64,000 bases of DNA from Agrobacterium larrymoorei (GCF_013322225.1 NZ_JAAMFB010000023.1:56725-120724); one strand, 5' to 3'. Counted from the stretch's first letter, positions 1 to 9,146 are shown. Translations and numbers: made by a program. The notes: generated by a model not told the origin, from the sequence alone.

Positions 1-1301
1 GACACGACGATGTCGTCTGAGGTGTTGGGTACGCCATCTGCGCCCAGACCTGTAACAAGCTGGGCATAGCCAGTGACCGGATCAGGAATGAAATTGCCAT
101 ATTGGTCCGTGCGGATTAGCGGCAGGTTCACTACATCGGCGTCAGTCAGTTGAATGCCAAGATACTGCTGCGCATTCGCCTTGATATCAGCCCATGTCGG
201 CAATCCGCCATGTGTACCGGGAGGTGAATCAACCGGTGGAGGACCGTCCAGAAGGCGTCCGGTTGCGACCGTAACACCGCCGACCATCGCATACTCACGC
301 AGAAAGACCTGGTGAGAGGCGTGCGATGTGTAAGTCTGGTTCTGGTCGACGAAGGGTGTCGTCGTGTTGCGTGCTTCATGGCTCGTATCGTCGGCGGTAC
401 CCATAACCCCGTCTGCACCCGGGCCCCTGATCGGATCCGCGCGAGTGATGACCATGAAACGTAGATGGGCGGGAAGATCATCACCGCCACCCGGAGCACC
501 ATCTGGGCCGACCACCAGCGGGTCATCTGCCTGAAGTGGAATGAAGACCGTGCCGTTATTGCCTTTGCTGATGAGATCGAGGCCATGGTCGAAGAACTGG
601 CCGAAGAATGTCATCCAGGCGTTGAAGGGTGCCGATAGCCCTTCATCTGGCGAAATGTTGAGAATGGAAGCGAGATCGGCATTGGTAATATGTTGGCCGT
701 TCTCGCCCAAAGGCTGGCCCGGTGCGACCGGAACCTTGCCCGGATTGGCCGCCTCCCATGCCGCAACCGACAGCGGATTATTGAACCAGGCCGTTACGGC
801 GGCGGGGTTGTTGATGCTCATGTCGGAGATGAGATTGGAAATGATGCGAGGATCGGCATCAGCCACATTGCCGGTGTGACCGCCATTGGCGCCAGTAGTC
901 GGTGTCCCAACGACACCGTAATCTGTATTAGTCACCACAATCGGCCCACCAAGCGGCATCCTGTCGCCATCGGCATCATTGATGAAATTCGGGTCGAGTG
1001 CACGTGGCATGGCCTGATCGGCAGATCCCCAATGCTCTCTGCCGGGGACGATGTTGTTGTAGCTGCCATCGACTGTTCGCAGGCCGACCGGGACGTGCGG
1101 GTCGGGAATGGCGCGTGGGGTGTTCGGATTTCCGAGATAGACACCAGTCGAAGCATCGTACTGGGCTCGATCGGAAACAACCGTACCGTCTGGGTTCACG
1201 CGAATTTCAGTCAGAGGCACGCCGGAAGCGTGAACCTCCGCAACCTTGATCTGATATAGAACAAAGGCAAGATCAGCCTGATTAAGTGTGAAAGCAGCCA
1301 T
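1..1301 (-). CDS. Animal-type haem peroxidase family protein, N-terminal part (runs off left edge)
   Basis: This open frame starts at an ATG at 1299-1301, preceded by a CGGAGGGG ribosome site, and is still open at base 1, so about 433 residues of a larger protein are seen. It begins MAAFTLNQADLAFVL and has no Sec signal peptide. Around residues 232-241 it carries FFGQFFDHGL, which matches the distal-histidine motif of the animal haem peroxidase superfamily, with His239 as the likely distal histidine. Asp/Gly-rich stretches such as DGAPGGGDD and GADGVMGTADD resemble the linkers of very large bacterial peroxidases that end in RTX calcium-binding repeats and leave by type I secretion. The repeats would lie outside the window, so secretion is inference. 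The likely role is oxidation of halides or phenols with peroxide outside the cell. Reading frames on the plus strand here are antisense shadows. Confidence 0.8.
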   Translation of the reverse strand, partial: MAAFTLNQADLAFVLYQIKVAEVHASGVPLTEIRVNPDGTVVSDRAQYDASTGVYLGNPNTPRAIPDPHVPVGLRTVDGSYNNIVPGREHWGSADQAMPRALDPNFINDADGDRMPLGGPIVVTNTDYGVVGTPTTGANGGHTGNVADADPRIISNLISDMSINNPAAVTAWFNNPLSVAAWEAANPGKVPVAPGQPLGENGQHITNADLASILNISPDEGLSAPFNAWMTFFGQFFDHGLDLISKGNNGTVFIPLQADDPLVVGPDGAPGGGDDLPAHLRFMVITRADPIRGPGADGVMGTADDTSHEARNTTTPFVDQNQTYTSHASHQVFLREYAMVGGVTVATGRLLDGPPPVDSPPGTHGGLPTWADIKANAQQYLGIQLTDADVVNLPLIRTDQYGNFIPDPVTGYAQLVTGLGADGVPNTSDDIVV

Positions 1302-1779
1302 TTTCCCCTCCGAAGCGCCAGGGCGCTGTTACTCAAGTGACATGGATGGAGGCTTTGAACGTTTGGCTGGCTCTGCGCGCAACCCTATCTCCCATCGTTC
1401 ATTCTGTCGGAGATACCCCAAGCCCTCATGATCACAGAGTGCTGTAATGGCTGGCAAAATCACACTTCAGATAGTCCGGTGATTTTCTGCCCCTTGGTCG
1501 CAATGGAGATTCAGACCTTGGTCCTATATGACTTCCGCCATTGGTCAGGCCCGACTCTTTCAGTCTGGCTGTTTCGTTTACTTGCTACGGAATCTGGAAA
1601 CACTTTCGAAAGCCTGTCTAGCCAATAAATTGCGTGTACTGCGAAGACGTGCTACTTTTGAGGTAGATCGTTACCATTCCAGCGCCACGTCTTGAGGTTG
1701 ATTTCGCTCGAATACCTCACGCCTTTACCTTAAGTACTCAAACCGAAATGCCGTCGTTCATAGGAGACAATGTTTCGAG
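1302..1779. other. Intergenic region, no supported gene
   Basis: This is the divergent spacer between the peroxidase and histidine kinase genes and should hold both promoters. A 66-codon open frame at 1428-1628 has no recognisable family and no clear ribosome site, and I do not call it a gene. A GGAG lies at 1763-1766, ahead of two closely spaced ATG codons at 1770 and 1780. Only the second opens the long kinase frame. Confidence 0.5.
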
Positions 1780-3189
1780 ATGGAATTTTCCTGGGGCGGT
1801 TTGAAAAGCTGGTTCCTCCAACTTCATCTCACAACACAATTCATGGCCGCCATGTCGGTTATTGTTGTGTTGCTGATGTCACTGCTGACGTTTTGGACAA
1901 CCGCACGCGTAGAAAAAGCGGTATTGGAAGGCGCCGGAGGGGTTGGAGCGCTATACCTGCAAACATTCGTATCGCCGCTCATTGATGAGGCTGAGGTCCA
2001 AAGCGGCACGATCAGCCTTCCACTCGCATCCCGTCTCAACGGCTTGCTCGGCACAGGCCCTTTAGGTCAGCACGTCCGCACGATCAAAATCTGGCGTCCT
2101 GATGGCAGTCTGTTTTATTCGACCGACGCACCGGATATCGGCGAGCCAAAGGTATTCGAAGAACTGAACGCTGCACTCGCCGGAGAGATCGTCGTATCTC
2201 GCGCCGAAGACGATAAACATCGTTACAGCGACAGGGAGCAAGAGGACCAGCTGATTGAAGTCTACGCACCGCTGTTACGCGACAGTGCTGGCAAGGTCAT
2301 TCTCGTTGGTGAGTTTTACCAGGAACCGGATTATCTCGTCGGGGAGTTGCGATCAGTCCGGCGCGGCACGGTACTGATCATCGTCGGAATCACAGTGCCG
2401 TTGCTGGTGATGCTTTACCTCATCATATTGATGGCAAGTAAGCTCATCGACCGACAACGACGCTCAATCGAAACCAATCTCCGCAATGCCATGGATCTGT
2501 GGGCGCAAAACAGCAATTTGCGAAAGGCAGCGGATTTCGCACGTCTTGAGGCAGGAAAACTCAACGAGAAGGTTCTCGACCAGATTGGAAACGATCTTCA
2601 CGACGGACCCGTACAGGTTCTGACGCTCATCAATCTCAGACTGAGCGACATGCTGGCGCAGCGGCACGGCAGAAGCGATCAGGAAAACGCCGATCTCGAA
2701 AAGCTTCTCGGCTTCGTGTCGACCGTCCTCTCTGATTTGAGAAAGATATCATCGGGCCTCGCACTGCCTGAACTTGACGACATGAGTCTCGAAGAGACAA
2801 TCCATTTCGCCGTAGCGCGCTATAGCGATCTGACCGCGAACACGGTTGAAATGGACGGAAATGTAAAAGAAAAAATATACATGCCGCACCTCAATGTCTG
2901 CGTATATCGCTTCATTCAGGAAGGTTTGATGAATTCATTCCGGCATGCCACCGGAAATTTGCAAAAGGTGAGATACAGAGTTTCCAAAGGAAAACTGACA
3001 ATACTCGTTGCAGACATTGGAGGATACGTAACCTTGCCGGATGCCAGAGAAGCCGCGCGGATAAAACTCGGGAAAATCAGCCAGAAACGCCGCATCAGTT
3101 CCTTCGGAGGGCGCATGCGGAGCATCAAACGCAAGAGAGGCACCGTTGTTGTTGCGATCATGCCCGTAAACCAGCTCTGCGCCGAGTAA
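1780..3189 (+). CDS. Membrane sensor histidine kinase, NarL/LuxR-partner type
   Basis: This 469-residue kinase has transmembrane segments at about 22-42 and 196-220, which enclose a periplasmic sensor of about 150 residues. The HisKA_3-type phosphorylation motif is DQIGNDLHDGPVQV, with His274, followed by a dimerisation helix. An N-box lies at about 378-390 (FIQEGLMNSFRHA). The C-terminal ATP-binding glycine boxes are degenerate: ADIGG replaces the usual D-x-G-x-G, and LGKISQKRR replaces the G-x-x-G-M-R-E-R type sequence. The last strand, GTVVVAIMP, is conserved. Its likely partner is the convergent NarL-family regulator whose stop lies 49 bases downstream. The signal is unknown. The out-of-frame ATG at 1770 sits closer to the GGAG, but only ATG1780 opens this frame. 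Confidence 0.85.
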   Translation: MEFSWGGLKSWFLQLHLTTQFMAAMSVIVVLLMSLLTFWTTARVEKAVLEGAGGVGALYLQTFVSPLIDEAEVQSGTISLPLASRLNGLLGTGPLGQHVRTIKIWRPDGSLFYSTDAPDIGEPKVFEELNAALAGEIVVSRAEDDKHRYSDREQEDQLIEVYAPLLRDSAGKVILVGEFYQEPDYLVGELRSVRRGTVLIIVGITVPLLVMLYLIILMASKLIDRQRRSIETNLRNAMDLWAQNSNLRKAADFARLEAGKLNEKVLDQIGNDLHDGPVQVLTLINLRLSDMLAQRHGRSDQENADLEKLLGFVSTVLSDLRKISSGLALPELDDMSLEETIHFAVARYSDLTANTVEMDGNVKEKIYMPHLNVCVYRFIQEGLMNSFRHATGNLQKVRYRVSKGKLTILVADIGGYVTLPDAREAARIKLGKISQKRRISSFGGRMRSIKRKRGTVVVAIMPVNQLCAE

Positions 3190-3237
3190 TACGTCAGATG
3201 ATATTCAAATCCATGCACCTCGCAAATTCGGACGGAA

Positions 3238-3891
3238 TTAGTTGTAAAGCTCACGCGGAGCGTGGATTTTCTGTGCTGCTAGGACAGCCTCAACACGATT
3301 TCGTACATCGAGCTTCTGCATGAGGATGGTCATGTAATGCTTGACGGTCTTCTCGCTGATATTCAAACTTTCGGCAATTTCACGGTTCGTAAGACCGCGC
3401 ATGAGGTGATAGACGATCTGCTCCTCTCGCGCACTCAACCGCTTTGTCTGCAGCGCTTTTTGTTGTAGTTCCGCAGTCTTCATCGACATGATGACCTTGG
3501 TTGCAAATCCGGGCGTCATATAGGTTTCGCCGTTATGGGCAGCGATAATGGCCTCGTACAAATCAAGTGCCGAGCTACCCTTCAGCACATATCCCGAAAC
3601 CCCGCAATTCAGTGCCTTCACGGCTGTCTCTATGCTCGAGGTGGCAGTGAAGATAACGACGCGCGTGTTTGACATGGTGCGCGTGATGACTTCAACGGCA
3701 GCCAACGAGTCACCCGGCATACTTAAATCGACGACGATAACGTCAGGTGCGAATTCTTCCGCGATCTTTATCGCGTCGACGGCATTATGACCCTTGCCGA
3801 CAATGGAGAGGTCCTGCTTGCTAGAGTAAAGACTAACGAGACCATCAAGCAGAATCGGATGATCATCGACAAAAGCAACTGAAACAGCCAT
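3238..3891 (-). CDS. NarL/LuxR-family response regulator
   Basis: The start is placed at ATG 3889-3891 because GGGGGAG lies about eight bases upstream. An upstream in-frame start would add only eleven residues. The 217-residue product has a receiver domain with acidic pair Asp9/Asp10, phospho-acceptor Asp55 (in VIVVDLSMPG), a switch Thr in VIFTAT and a conserved Lys in GYVLKG. A LuxR helix-turn-helix occupies about residues 150-210 (LTNREIAESLNISEKTVKHY). It should bind DNA as a dimer when phosphorylated. The gene converges with the histidine kinase that ends at 3189. HisKA_3 kinases and NarL regulators are standard partners, so these two very probably form one system. Confidence 0.9.
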   Translation of the reverse strand: MAVSVAFVDDHPILLDGLVSLYSSKQDLSIVGKGHNAVDAIKIAEEFAPDVIVVDLSMPGDSLAAVEVITRTMSNTRVVIFTATSSIETAVKALNCGVSGYVLKGSSALDLYEAIIAAHNGETYMTPGFATKVIMSMKTAELQQKALQTKRLSAREEQIVYHLMRGLTNREIAESLNISEKTVKHYMTILMQKLDVRNRVEAVLAAQKIHAPRELYN

Positions 3892-3924
3892 GAAATTGTC
3901 TCCCCCACAAATATTAGGAGACAA

Positions 3925-4255
3925 TAATACCGGATTTAACCTTCTACAATCTAGACAGGGTGTATCTAATCCAAAATAACTTTAAGGTAAATTTACAAGA
4001 GCGAAGAAATAAATACATAATTACTTATAGCTAAGAACAGCTGGATTTACCGTCTAATGATTAAATGCCAACCGCAGAAAAATAACCCTTACGAACTAGC
4101 TCTTTCGGACGATTTCATGAATTTTTGAAAACACTAGTAATACTTCAGGTTGCCAAGTCGGAATCAACCTCACAAAATATATCTTCATGTGATGTAATAT
4201 TATCGAACCATGCCCATTCGACGCGTCGGTAGGCAACCTTCCCCTACCCAACTCG
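3925..4255. other. AT-rich intergenic region
   Basis: This spacer is clearly richer in A and T than the flanking genes and has no open frame of note. It lies between the divergent response-regulator and flippase-like genes and presumably carries promoters for both. I see no strong inverted repeat. Confidence 0.4.
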
Positions 4256-4330
4256 TTGACACAAACTACGCTCTCGAAAACAGATAATTTTCCGCCGTGG
4301 CGATCTGCCGATTACGTAAAGCACATCATA

Positions 4331-5263
4331 ATGGAAATTCGGTCTTCGTCAGCACTCCGAATATTTTTATCCTTCTTATGCCTGACTTTTCTCGTCTGGC
4401 TGCTGTGGCACACTGATCACGCCAACCTGTTTCAATCCCTGACAAACATATCCTTACCGGCGATAGTTCTGTCGCTTGTACTGGTGCAGGTACAAATCAT
4501 CCTGTCGGCCATTCGCTGGCGTTTTACATCAGGTAGATTGGGCACAAATATCGCGGTGGGAACGACTATCCGCGAATATTATGTGGCCAGTATTCTCAAC
4601 CAAACCCTCCCCGGAGGCATCGGTGGCGATGTCATACGCGCATGGAGAATGCGCTCCGTAGACAGCGGGGGCTGGAAGCAACCGACAAAAGCCATCGTTT
4701 TCGAGCGTGCATCTGGCCAGATCGCATTCTTCCTCGTGTCAATCATCGGGTTGTTTATCTACCCCAGTATGGTCGCATCCTCACCCATCACTTCAATCGC
4801 GATCCTATTAGTTGTCGGCGTCGTTTTTTCTGCTCTGACAATCTTGTTCTTCGTCGTGCTGTCTCGAAAATTTAAAGCTTGGGCCGTGCTATCAGGTGAG
4901 ATATTTGATGCCTTTATCAGCCGCAAAGCCTGGATCGTTCAGTTGTGCCTGAGCGCATCTATTCTTGCGTGCTACATCGGCGTTTTCTTCATCGCCGCAA
5001 ATGCCACTGGTTCCCAACTGCCATTGGTTGCGATGATCACAATCATTCCCTTCTGCCTGACAGCCATCTTGATACCCGTTGGTTTCGGAGGCTGGGGGAC
5101 GAGAGAGGCAGCAGCGATGGCGCTTTGGCCCATGCTGGGCGCGACGGCTGCGGAGGGTTTGGCCGCCAGTATAACCTATGGCTGGCTTTCTCTGGTGGGC
5201 GCGTCACCGGGCCTGGTGATACTCGCCTTTGACGCACTTAGGAGGAAAACACGGGCGGTTTGA
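4331..5263 (+). CDS. Flippase-like integral membrane protein (lysylphosphatidylglycerol synthase TM-region family)
   Basis: This polytopic membrane protein has about eight hydrophobic segments and belongs to the family of the transmembrane half of MprF (UPF0104/COG0392). Family signatures are LNQTLPGGIGGDVIRAWR, then a cytoplasmic FERASGQ, and later PVGFGGWGTREAAA. Relatives flip lipids or lipid-linked molecules across the inner membrane. There is no aminoacyl-transferase domain, so it should not itself modify phosphatidylglycerol. ATG4331 is used; a TTG at 4256 would add 25 hydrophilic residues, and neither start has a convincing ribosome site. It converges on the FkbM methyltransferase and CDP-alcohol phosphotransferase genes, which suggests a role with a lipid-linked product of that cluster (inference). 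Confidence 0.75.
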   Translation: MEIRSSSALRIFLSFLCLTFLVWLLWHTDHANLFQSLTNISLPAIVLSLVLVQVQIILSAIRWRFTSGRLGTNIAVGTTIREYYVASILNQTLPGGIGGDVIRAWRMRSVDSGGWKQPTKAIVFERASGQIAFFLVSIIGLFIYPSMVASSPITSIAILLVVGVVFSALTILFFVVLSRKFKAWAVLSGEIFDAFISRKAWIVQLCLSASILACYIGVFFIAANATGSQLPLVAMITIIPFCLTAILIPVGFGGWGTREAAAMALWPMLGATAAEGLAASITYGWLSLVGASPGLVILAFDALRRKTRAV

Positions 5264-5351
5264 GAAATCAGCCATCGTTTCTAAAAAATGCCTGGTAAAA
5301 TGCAGCTGTCTCGCAATAAAGGCACTCGAAAACAGATAGATAAATCCTTTT

Positions 5352-6110
5352 TCATATGACCTGCTTTAGCCGTGCGTAGATATCTCCTGATGGGTCGTCG
5401 AGCGACATTAGAGCCAACTCCGATATCATCTCCTGACCCGACATCCATTGCTCAGAAGCAAAAAGATGGGTTTCGCCGCTGACGCGATTGAACTCGTAGT
5501 CACCAAGCGCAAGCAACATGTCTATGCTGGCTCGCGTGACGGACTGCATCGCAGGAATATATTCGAAAGCGACAAGTGGAATGGTGCTCGACAACCCTGC
5601 GAGCACTTCACCTTCGGCTCCTTCCACATCGATCTTACAGAAAGCCGGTCGTCCGTATTTGGTGATGAGGACATCGAGTGTCGTCATAGGCACGCGCAAT
5701 TTCTGATCCCATGAAACCGAACGAAATCCGTTTGTGTTGCCCACTGACTGTACGAATTCGCTCGAAACGCTGGTTACGGTTGGATGAAGGCGGGAAACAT
5801 AGAGCTCGACTTCCCCAACAGACCCCCCGACGGCCACCCTCTCCAAACCCTGAAGCTGCCCACCTTGCCAGTATTCGAGCAGATTGGCGAAGACGGGCTG
5901 TGGTTCTGCGGCAACGACCCGGGCTCCGATATCCAGCAGCGTTCTGCTTCGGCTCCCGACATGAGCACCGATATCGAAAACCAGATCGCCGGGCTCGATG
6001 AGAGAACCATAAAAACGTCTGAGCGCGGCCCGTCGCCATGGTTGCCCGTAGTAAATGATAAGCGAGCGCGTCAGACCAACGGCGCTTTCAAGCCTATCGG
6101 TCCACTTCAT
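5352..6110 (-). CDS. FkbM-family SAM methyltransferase
   Basis: The 252-residue product carries SAM-binding motif I (LVFDIGAHVGSRSR, about residues 41-54), an acidic AAEPQP at the end of strand 2, and the FkbM signature FCKIDVEGAEGEVLAGL. FkbM proteins O-methylate sugars, polyketides and similar hydroxyl groups. The start overlaps the stop of the upstream phosphotransferase gene by four bases (ATGA), and an AGGA sits just before it, so the two are translationally coupled. It is the last gene of the minus-strand arm ribA-like, CDP-alcohol phosphotransferase, fkbM-like. The substrate cannot be deduced; the arrangement suggests late decoration of the cluster product. Confidence 0.85.
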   Translation of the reverse strand: MKWTDRLESAVGLTRSLIIYYGQPWRRAALRRFYGSLIEPGDLVFDIGAHVGSRSRTLLDIGARVVAAEPQPVFANLLEYWQGGQLQGLERVAVGGSVGEVELYVSRLHPTVTSVSSEFVQSVGNTNGFRSVSWDQKLRVPMTTLDVLITKYGRPAFCKIDVEGAEGEVLAGLSSTIPLVAFEYIPAMQSVTRASIDMLLALGDYEFNRVSGETHLFASEQWMSGQEMISELALMSLDDPSGDIYARLKQVI

Positions 6111-6871
6111 TCCTGCACCCGGCTGGTAAGAAGGTAGGCCGCATCAACCAAGAATGAGAAAATCAGTGACCCAAGAGCCAGGCCGGCGACGATCTCGGAT
6201 AAGGGAGGATCGATCCATGGCATGAGGATAAAGCATAAAGACACGCCTTGAACGACGCATATCACCTTTCTGCGCATGGATGGTGGGAGCTCTCCTTGCA
6301 GGCTTGGCAAAAGCCAGCCGATTGCCACAAAGCCGTAGCGCATCAAGCCAACCAGCAGCACCCAGGCACCGGCCTTGTCGAGCATCGCTGCGGCAACCGA
6401 AAGAATAAGGATGAGGTAAGCGTCCACCTCCATGTCAAAGCGAGCGCCGAGTTGGGATTCCTGACGATATTTGCGTGCGAGATAGCCATCGATACCATCC
6501 AGCGCCAGCGCGACTGCAACTCCCCCAACAAGGACCCAAAGTACGGCATCCACATGATGGAAGCTCTCAAACGAAATGACCGCGGCGGCTGTAAGACTTA
6601 CGAGCGATGCACGGAAGGCCGTAACGATGTTTGCATAGCCAAACTTCCTGTGCGGATGAAATGGAAGCAGGTAGAGAACGAAGGCGAAAATGGCGGCAAG
6701 TGATGCGACCGCAGATGCAACGAAGCTCCAGCCCAACTCCATTTCCACGCGAATGGCAAGCGCGACAACAAAAGTACCCGCCATGAAGCTACACAAGCTC
6801 AGCAAGGTATTTTTCAGCAAAAGCCCTCTGGTCGCTTGCAGATCGGTCGTTTCACCATTGATAATTGCCAT
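6107..6871 (-). CDS. CDP-alcohol phosphatidyltransferase family protein
   Basis: This 254-residue inner-membrane enzyme has about six transmembrane segments and a complete family active site: DG-YL-AR, eight residues, G, three, D, three, D (from DGIDGYLAR to FDMEVD). Such enzymes displace CMP from a CDP-alcohol with a hydroxyl acceptor, as in phospholipid headgroup or inositol-phosphate transfer. GGAG lies eight bases before the start. The gene begins 13 bases after the ribA-like gene and overlaps the fkbM-like gene by four bases. It is unlikely to be housekeeping PgsA or Pcs, given this context. Its presence next to GTP-cyclohydrolase and pterin-type enzymes is unusual and is the main hint that the pathway product may be lipid-linked. 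Confidence 0.85.
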   Translation of the reverse strand: MAIINGETTDLQATRGLLLKNTLLSLCSFMAGTFVVALAIRVEMELGWSFVASAVASLAAIFAFVLYLLPFHPHRKFGYANIVTAFRASLVSLTAAAVISFESFHHVDAVLWVLVGGVAVALALDGIDGYLARKYRQESQLGARFDMEVDAYLILILSVAAAMLDKAGAWVLLVGLMRYGFVAIGWLLPSLQGELPPSMRRKVICVVQGVSLCFILMPWIDPPLSEIVAGLALGSLIFSFLVDAAYLLTSRVQE

Positions 6872-6884
6872 CGCAATCGCTCCG

Positions 6885-7991
6885 TTATTCCGCAGCGACC
6901 AAAGTACTCATATCCATCATGTGACCGGCTCGAAGCGTTTTCGTTCGCAGGTAATTCTGGTTCTCCACCGTAACAGTGCCAGTGACCGGGCTGCGCGCAT
7001 CGACTTCGATGCCGCCTTTTCGAAGAGCTGCGATTTTTGTTGGATTATTGGTGTAGACTGCGACCTTTGATATGTTCAGCATCCGCAACAGTGCCACAGC
7101 CGCCTCGTATCGCCTGTGATCTTCCGTAAGCCCAAGCTCCGCATCGGCATCAATCGTGTCCAGTCCTTGATGCTGATAGCCGTAGGCACGCATCTTCGCA
7201 CCGATTCCGGTGCCGCGTCCTTCCTGGTCCAGATAAAGAAGAACGCCACCACCTGCCTGTTTCAACAATGCCAGACCGTTTCGTAGCTGATCACCACAAT
7301 CGCATTTCAGGGACCCACAAAGATCGCCGGTCAGACAGGAGGAATGGATACGAATAGGCACGGTGCGGGAAAAATCCGGCTCACCTACTATGATGGCAAC
7401 CTGGTCTTTTTGGGCAAGGCCGCCGCGAAATACCGCGAACTGCGCGTTACCAAGATCCTTGAGTGGGACCTTGGTACTGACGATCTTTTCGAAATGCTGC
7501 CGGGCCACGTCTGCACCTTTAAGCCTCGACGCTGAGATTTCGCAGCACCCGCTGAACCGGGAGGCGACTTCGGATACGTCTGCAATAACGGTCGCAGGTA
7601 ACAAAAGTGCAATTCGCGCGAGCTCGGCAGTGCTGGCGGCCAGATCGTCTGCCTGTGACCATTCGGCTGGAGTGCTCGCGCCGAGAACATATGACCATCT
7701 CGAGGCTTGATCGAAGGACACATCCCGCAGCGGGACAAGGATGTCCTTTTCACCAGCAATACCAAGGCGGGTAGCACGGGGTGCAGTCAATAGAAGCGAA
7801 TGCCGATTGTTCGTTACCGCAGCAAACTGATCGTAAATTGAGGGCGTAACCGCATCCAATGCGATGAATGCATATTTACGGAACTGCTCACAAACCAAAA
7901 CAGGCCGTCCGTAGCGGAGTTCTGAGACGGCGCGCTCAACTTCGATTTCTGGTGTTGTAAACTGGAAGGACGACTGGCTTGCAAGCGACAT
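6885..7991 (-). CDS. RibA-like GTP cyclohydrolase II with degenerate N-terminal RibB-like region
   Basis: The 368-residue protein has a C-terminal GTP cyclohydrolase II domain (about 160-360). Zinc ligands are visible in SSCLTGDLCGSLKCDCG, the catalytic loop in DQEGRGTG, and TNNPTKIAALRKGGI near the end. The family opens the imidazole ring of GTP and releases formate and pyrophosphate. Residues 1-150 align loosely with DHBP synthase (VERAVSELRYGRPVLV) but lack the DDEDRENEGD acid cluster, so that half should be inactive. GGGAGAG lies eight bases before ATG. No FMN riboswitch precedes it, unlike ribB at 44663. Together with its neighbours this points to a paralogue serving a special pathway. 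It could still contribute to riboflavin synthesis if no other ribA exists. Confidence 0.85.
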   Translation of the reverse strand: MSLASQSSFQFTTPEIEVERAVSELRYGRPVLVCEQFRKYAFIALDAVTPSIYDQFAAVTNNRHSLLLTAPRATRLGIAGEKDILVPLRDVSFDQASRWSYVLGASTPAEWSQADDLAASTAELARIALLLPATVIADVSEVASRFSGCCEISASRLKGADVARQHFEKIVSTKVPLKDLGNAQFAVFRGGLAQKDQVAIIVGEPDFSRTVPIRIHSSCLTGDLCGSLKCDCGDQLRNGLALLKQAGGGVLLYLDQEGRGTGIGAKMRAYGYQHQGLDTIDADAELGLTEDHRRYEAAVALLRMLNISKVAVYTNNPTKIAALRKGGIEVDARSPVTGTVTVENQNYLRTKTLRAGHMMDMSTLVAAE

Positions 7992-8113
7992 CTGACATAC
8001 TCTCCCTTATTGTTTTTGTTTTTACGAAGAAATGTCCAGACGGATTTCCTTCGAAGAAGAAATGTTTTCATTACTTCTACGGAACAAAACGCTCTTGAAG
8101 GCAATACGCTCCA
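7992..8113. promoter_or_regulatory. Divergent promoter region of the pteridine-type cluster
   Basis: This 122-base spacer separates the ribA-like operon (leftward) from the dehydrogenase/PTPS operon (rightward) and must hold both promoters unless the dehydrogenase starts further in. It includes runs of T near 8012-8025 and the ribosome site of the ribA-like gene. No operator repeat stands out. Confidence 0.45.
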
Positions 8114-9136
8114 TTGAACGCGCATTTAATAGGATCGACTTTGTCACACCCTTCCGGCAGCCCATCATCCCTTTCATCGGCAGCACTGTGGATCGAGCGT
8201 GAGAACGCATGCGCAATCAGAAGCGGCGAGCTGGCTGCACCCCGTAACGGCGAGGTTCTGGTGCGCAACGAGTATAGCGGGATCAGCCGAGGCACTGAAG
8301 CAACCGTCCTGCAGGGGCGCGTGCCAGCGAGCGAATATGCCCGTATGCGTGGGCCAAATATGGAGGGCGATTTTCCCTTCCCGGTAAAATACGGCTACGC
8401 ATCGGTAGGAACCGTTGAGAGCGGGCCTGACGATATCAAAGGCAGGAAGGTCTTTTGTCTCCATCCCCATCAGGATCGCTTCGTCGTCGGTGCGGAACAG
8501 GTCCATCCGCTCCCTTCCGAACTGCCTCCAGAGAGAGCGGTTTTGGCAGCGAATATGGAGACTGCACTGAACATCGTATGGGACGCCAACATACAGCCCG
8601 GCGATAAGGTGGCGGTGTTCGGCGCTGGCGTCGTCGGTAGTCTTGTTGCCAATATCTCCAGCAGAATTGCAGGCACGGATACGGTTATCGTGGACAACAA
8701 TCCGAGGCGGCGACGGCATGTCGAAGCATTAGGTCTTTCATTTGCAGAGCCCAACGACCTTGGCGGAGAATTCGATATCCTCATCAATGCGTCCGCCTCT
8801 CCCGAAGCATTGACCACGGCGATTTCATGCGCGGCTTTTGAGGCGAAAATCGTGGAAGCAAGCTGGTACGGTGATCGGAACGCTACCATACCACTCGGCG
8901 GCGCGTTCCACTCCCGGCGACTATCCATCGTCAGTTCGCAAGTCGGCTCGGTTCCCGCCGATCGGTCGCATCGCTGGAGTTTTCGACGGCGCATGTCGAA
9001 GGCGCTGGAGCTTCTGCTCGATCCAAGGCTCGATAATCTCATATCAGGCGAAACGAAATTCACTGATCTGCCGGAAGACTATCCACGTATTTTGAATGAT
9101 CAGGATACGCTTTGTCATCGTGTCTACTACCCGTGA
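8114..9136 (+). CDS. BchC-like medium-chain dehydrogenase/reductase
   Basis: This is a medium-chain dehydrogenase of about 340 residues with a Rossmann nucleotide-binding fold (VAVFGAGVVGSLVAN, about residues 175-189). Where zinc-dependent relatives have G-x-C-G-T-D, it has YSGISRGTE, as in the bacteriochlorophyllide dehydrogenase (BchC) group, so the catalytic zinc cysteine is missing. It should oxidise or reduce an alcohol/ketone with NAD(P). The called start is TTG8114; other TTG codons slightly downstream are possible and no ATG is available near the N-terminus. It is the first gene of the plus-strand arm, and the PTPS-like gene begins 10 bases after its stop. Confidence 0.8.
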   Translation: MNAHLIGSTLSHPSGSPSSLSSAALWIERENACAIRSGELAAPRNGEVLVRNEYSGISRGTEATVLQGRVPASEYARMRGPNMEGDFPFPVKYGYASVGTVESGPDDIKGRKVFCLHPHQDRFVVGAEQVHPLPSELPPERAVLAANMETALNIVWDANIQPGDKVAVFGAGVVGSLVANISSRIAGTDTVIVDNNPRRRRHVEALGLSFAEPNDLGGEFDILINASASPEALTTAISCAAFEAKIVEASWYGDRNATIPLGGAFHSRRLSIVSSQVGSVPADRSHRWSFRRRMSKALELLLDPRLDNLISGETKFTDLPEDYPRILNDQDTLCHRVYYP

Positions 9137-9146
9137 AGGAGAGCCA

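Noticed and set aside
690..1259. 189-codon plus-strand open frame near the left edge
   Set aside because: It is antisense to the haem peroxidase frame, which has a good ribosome site and a recognisable active-site motif.
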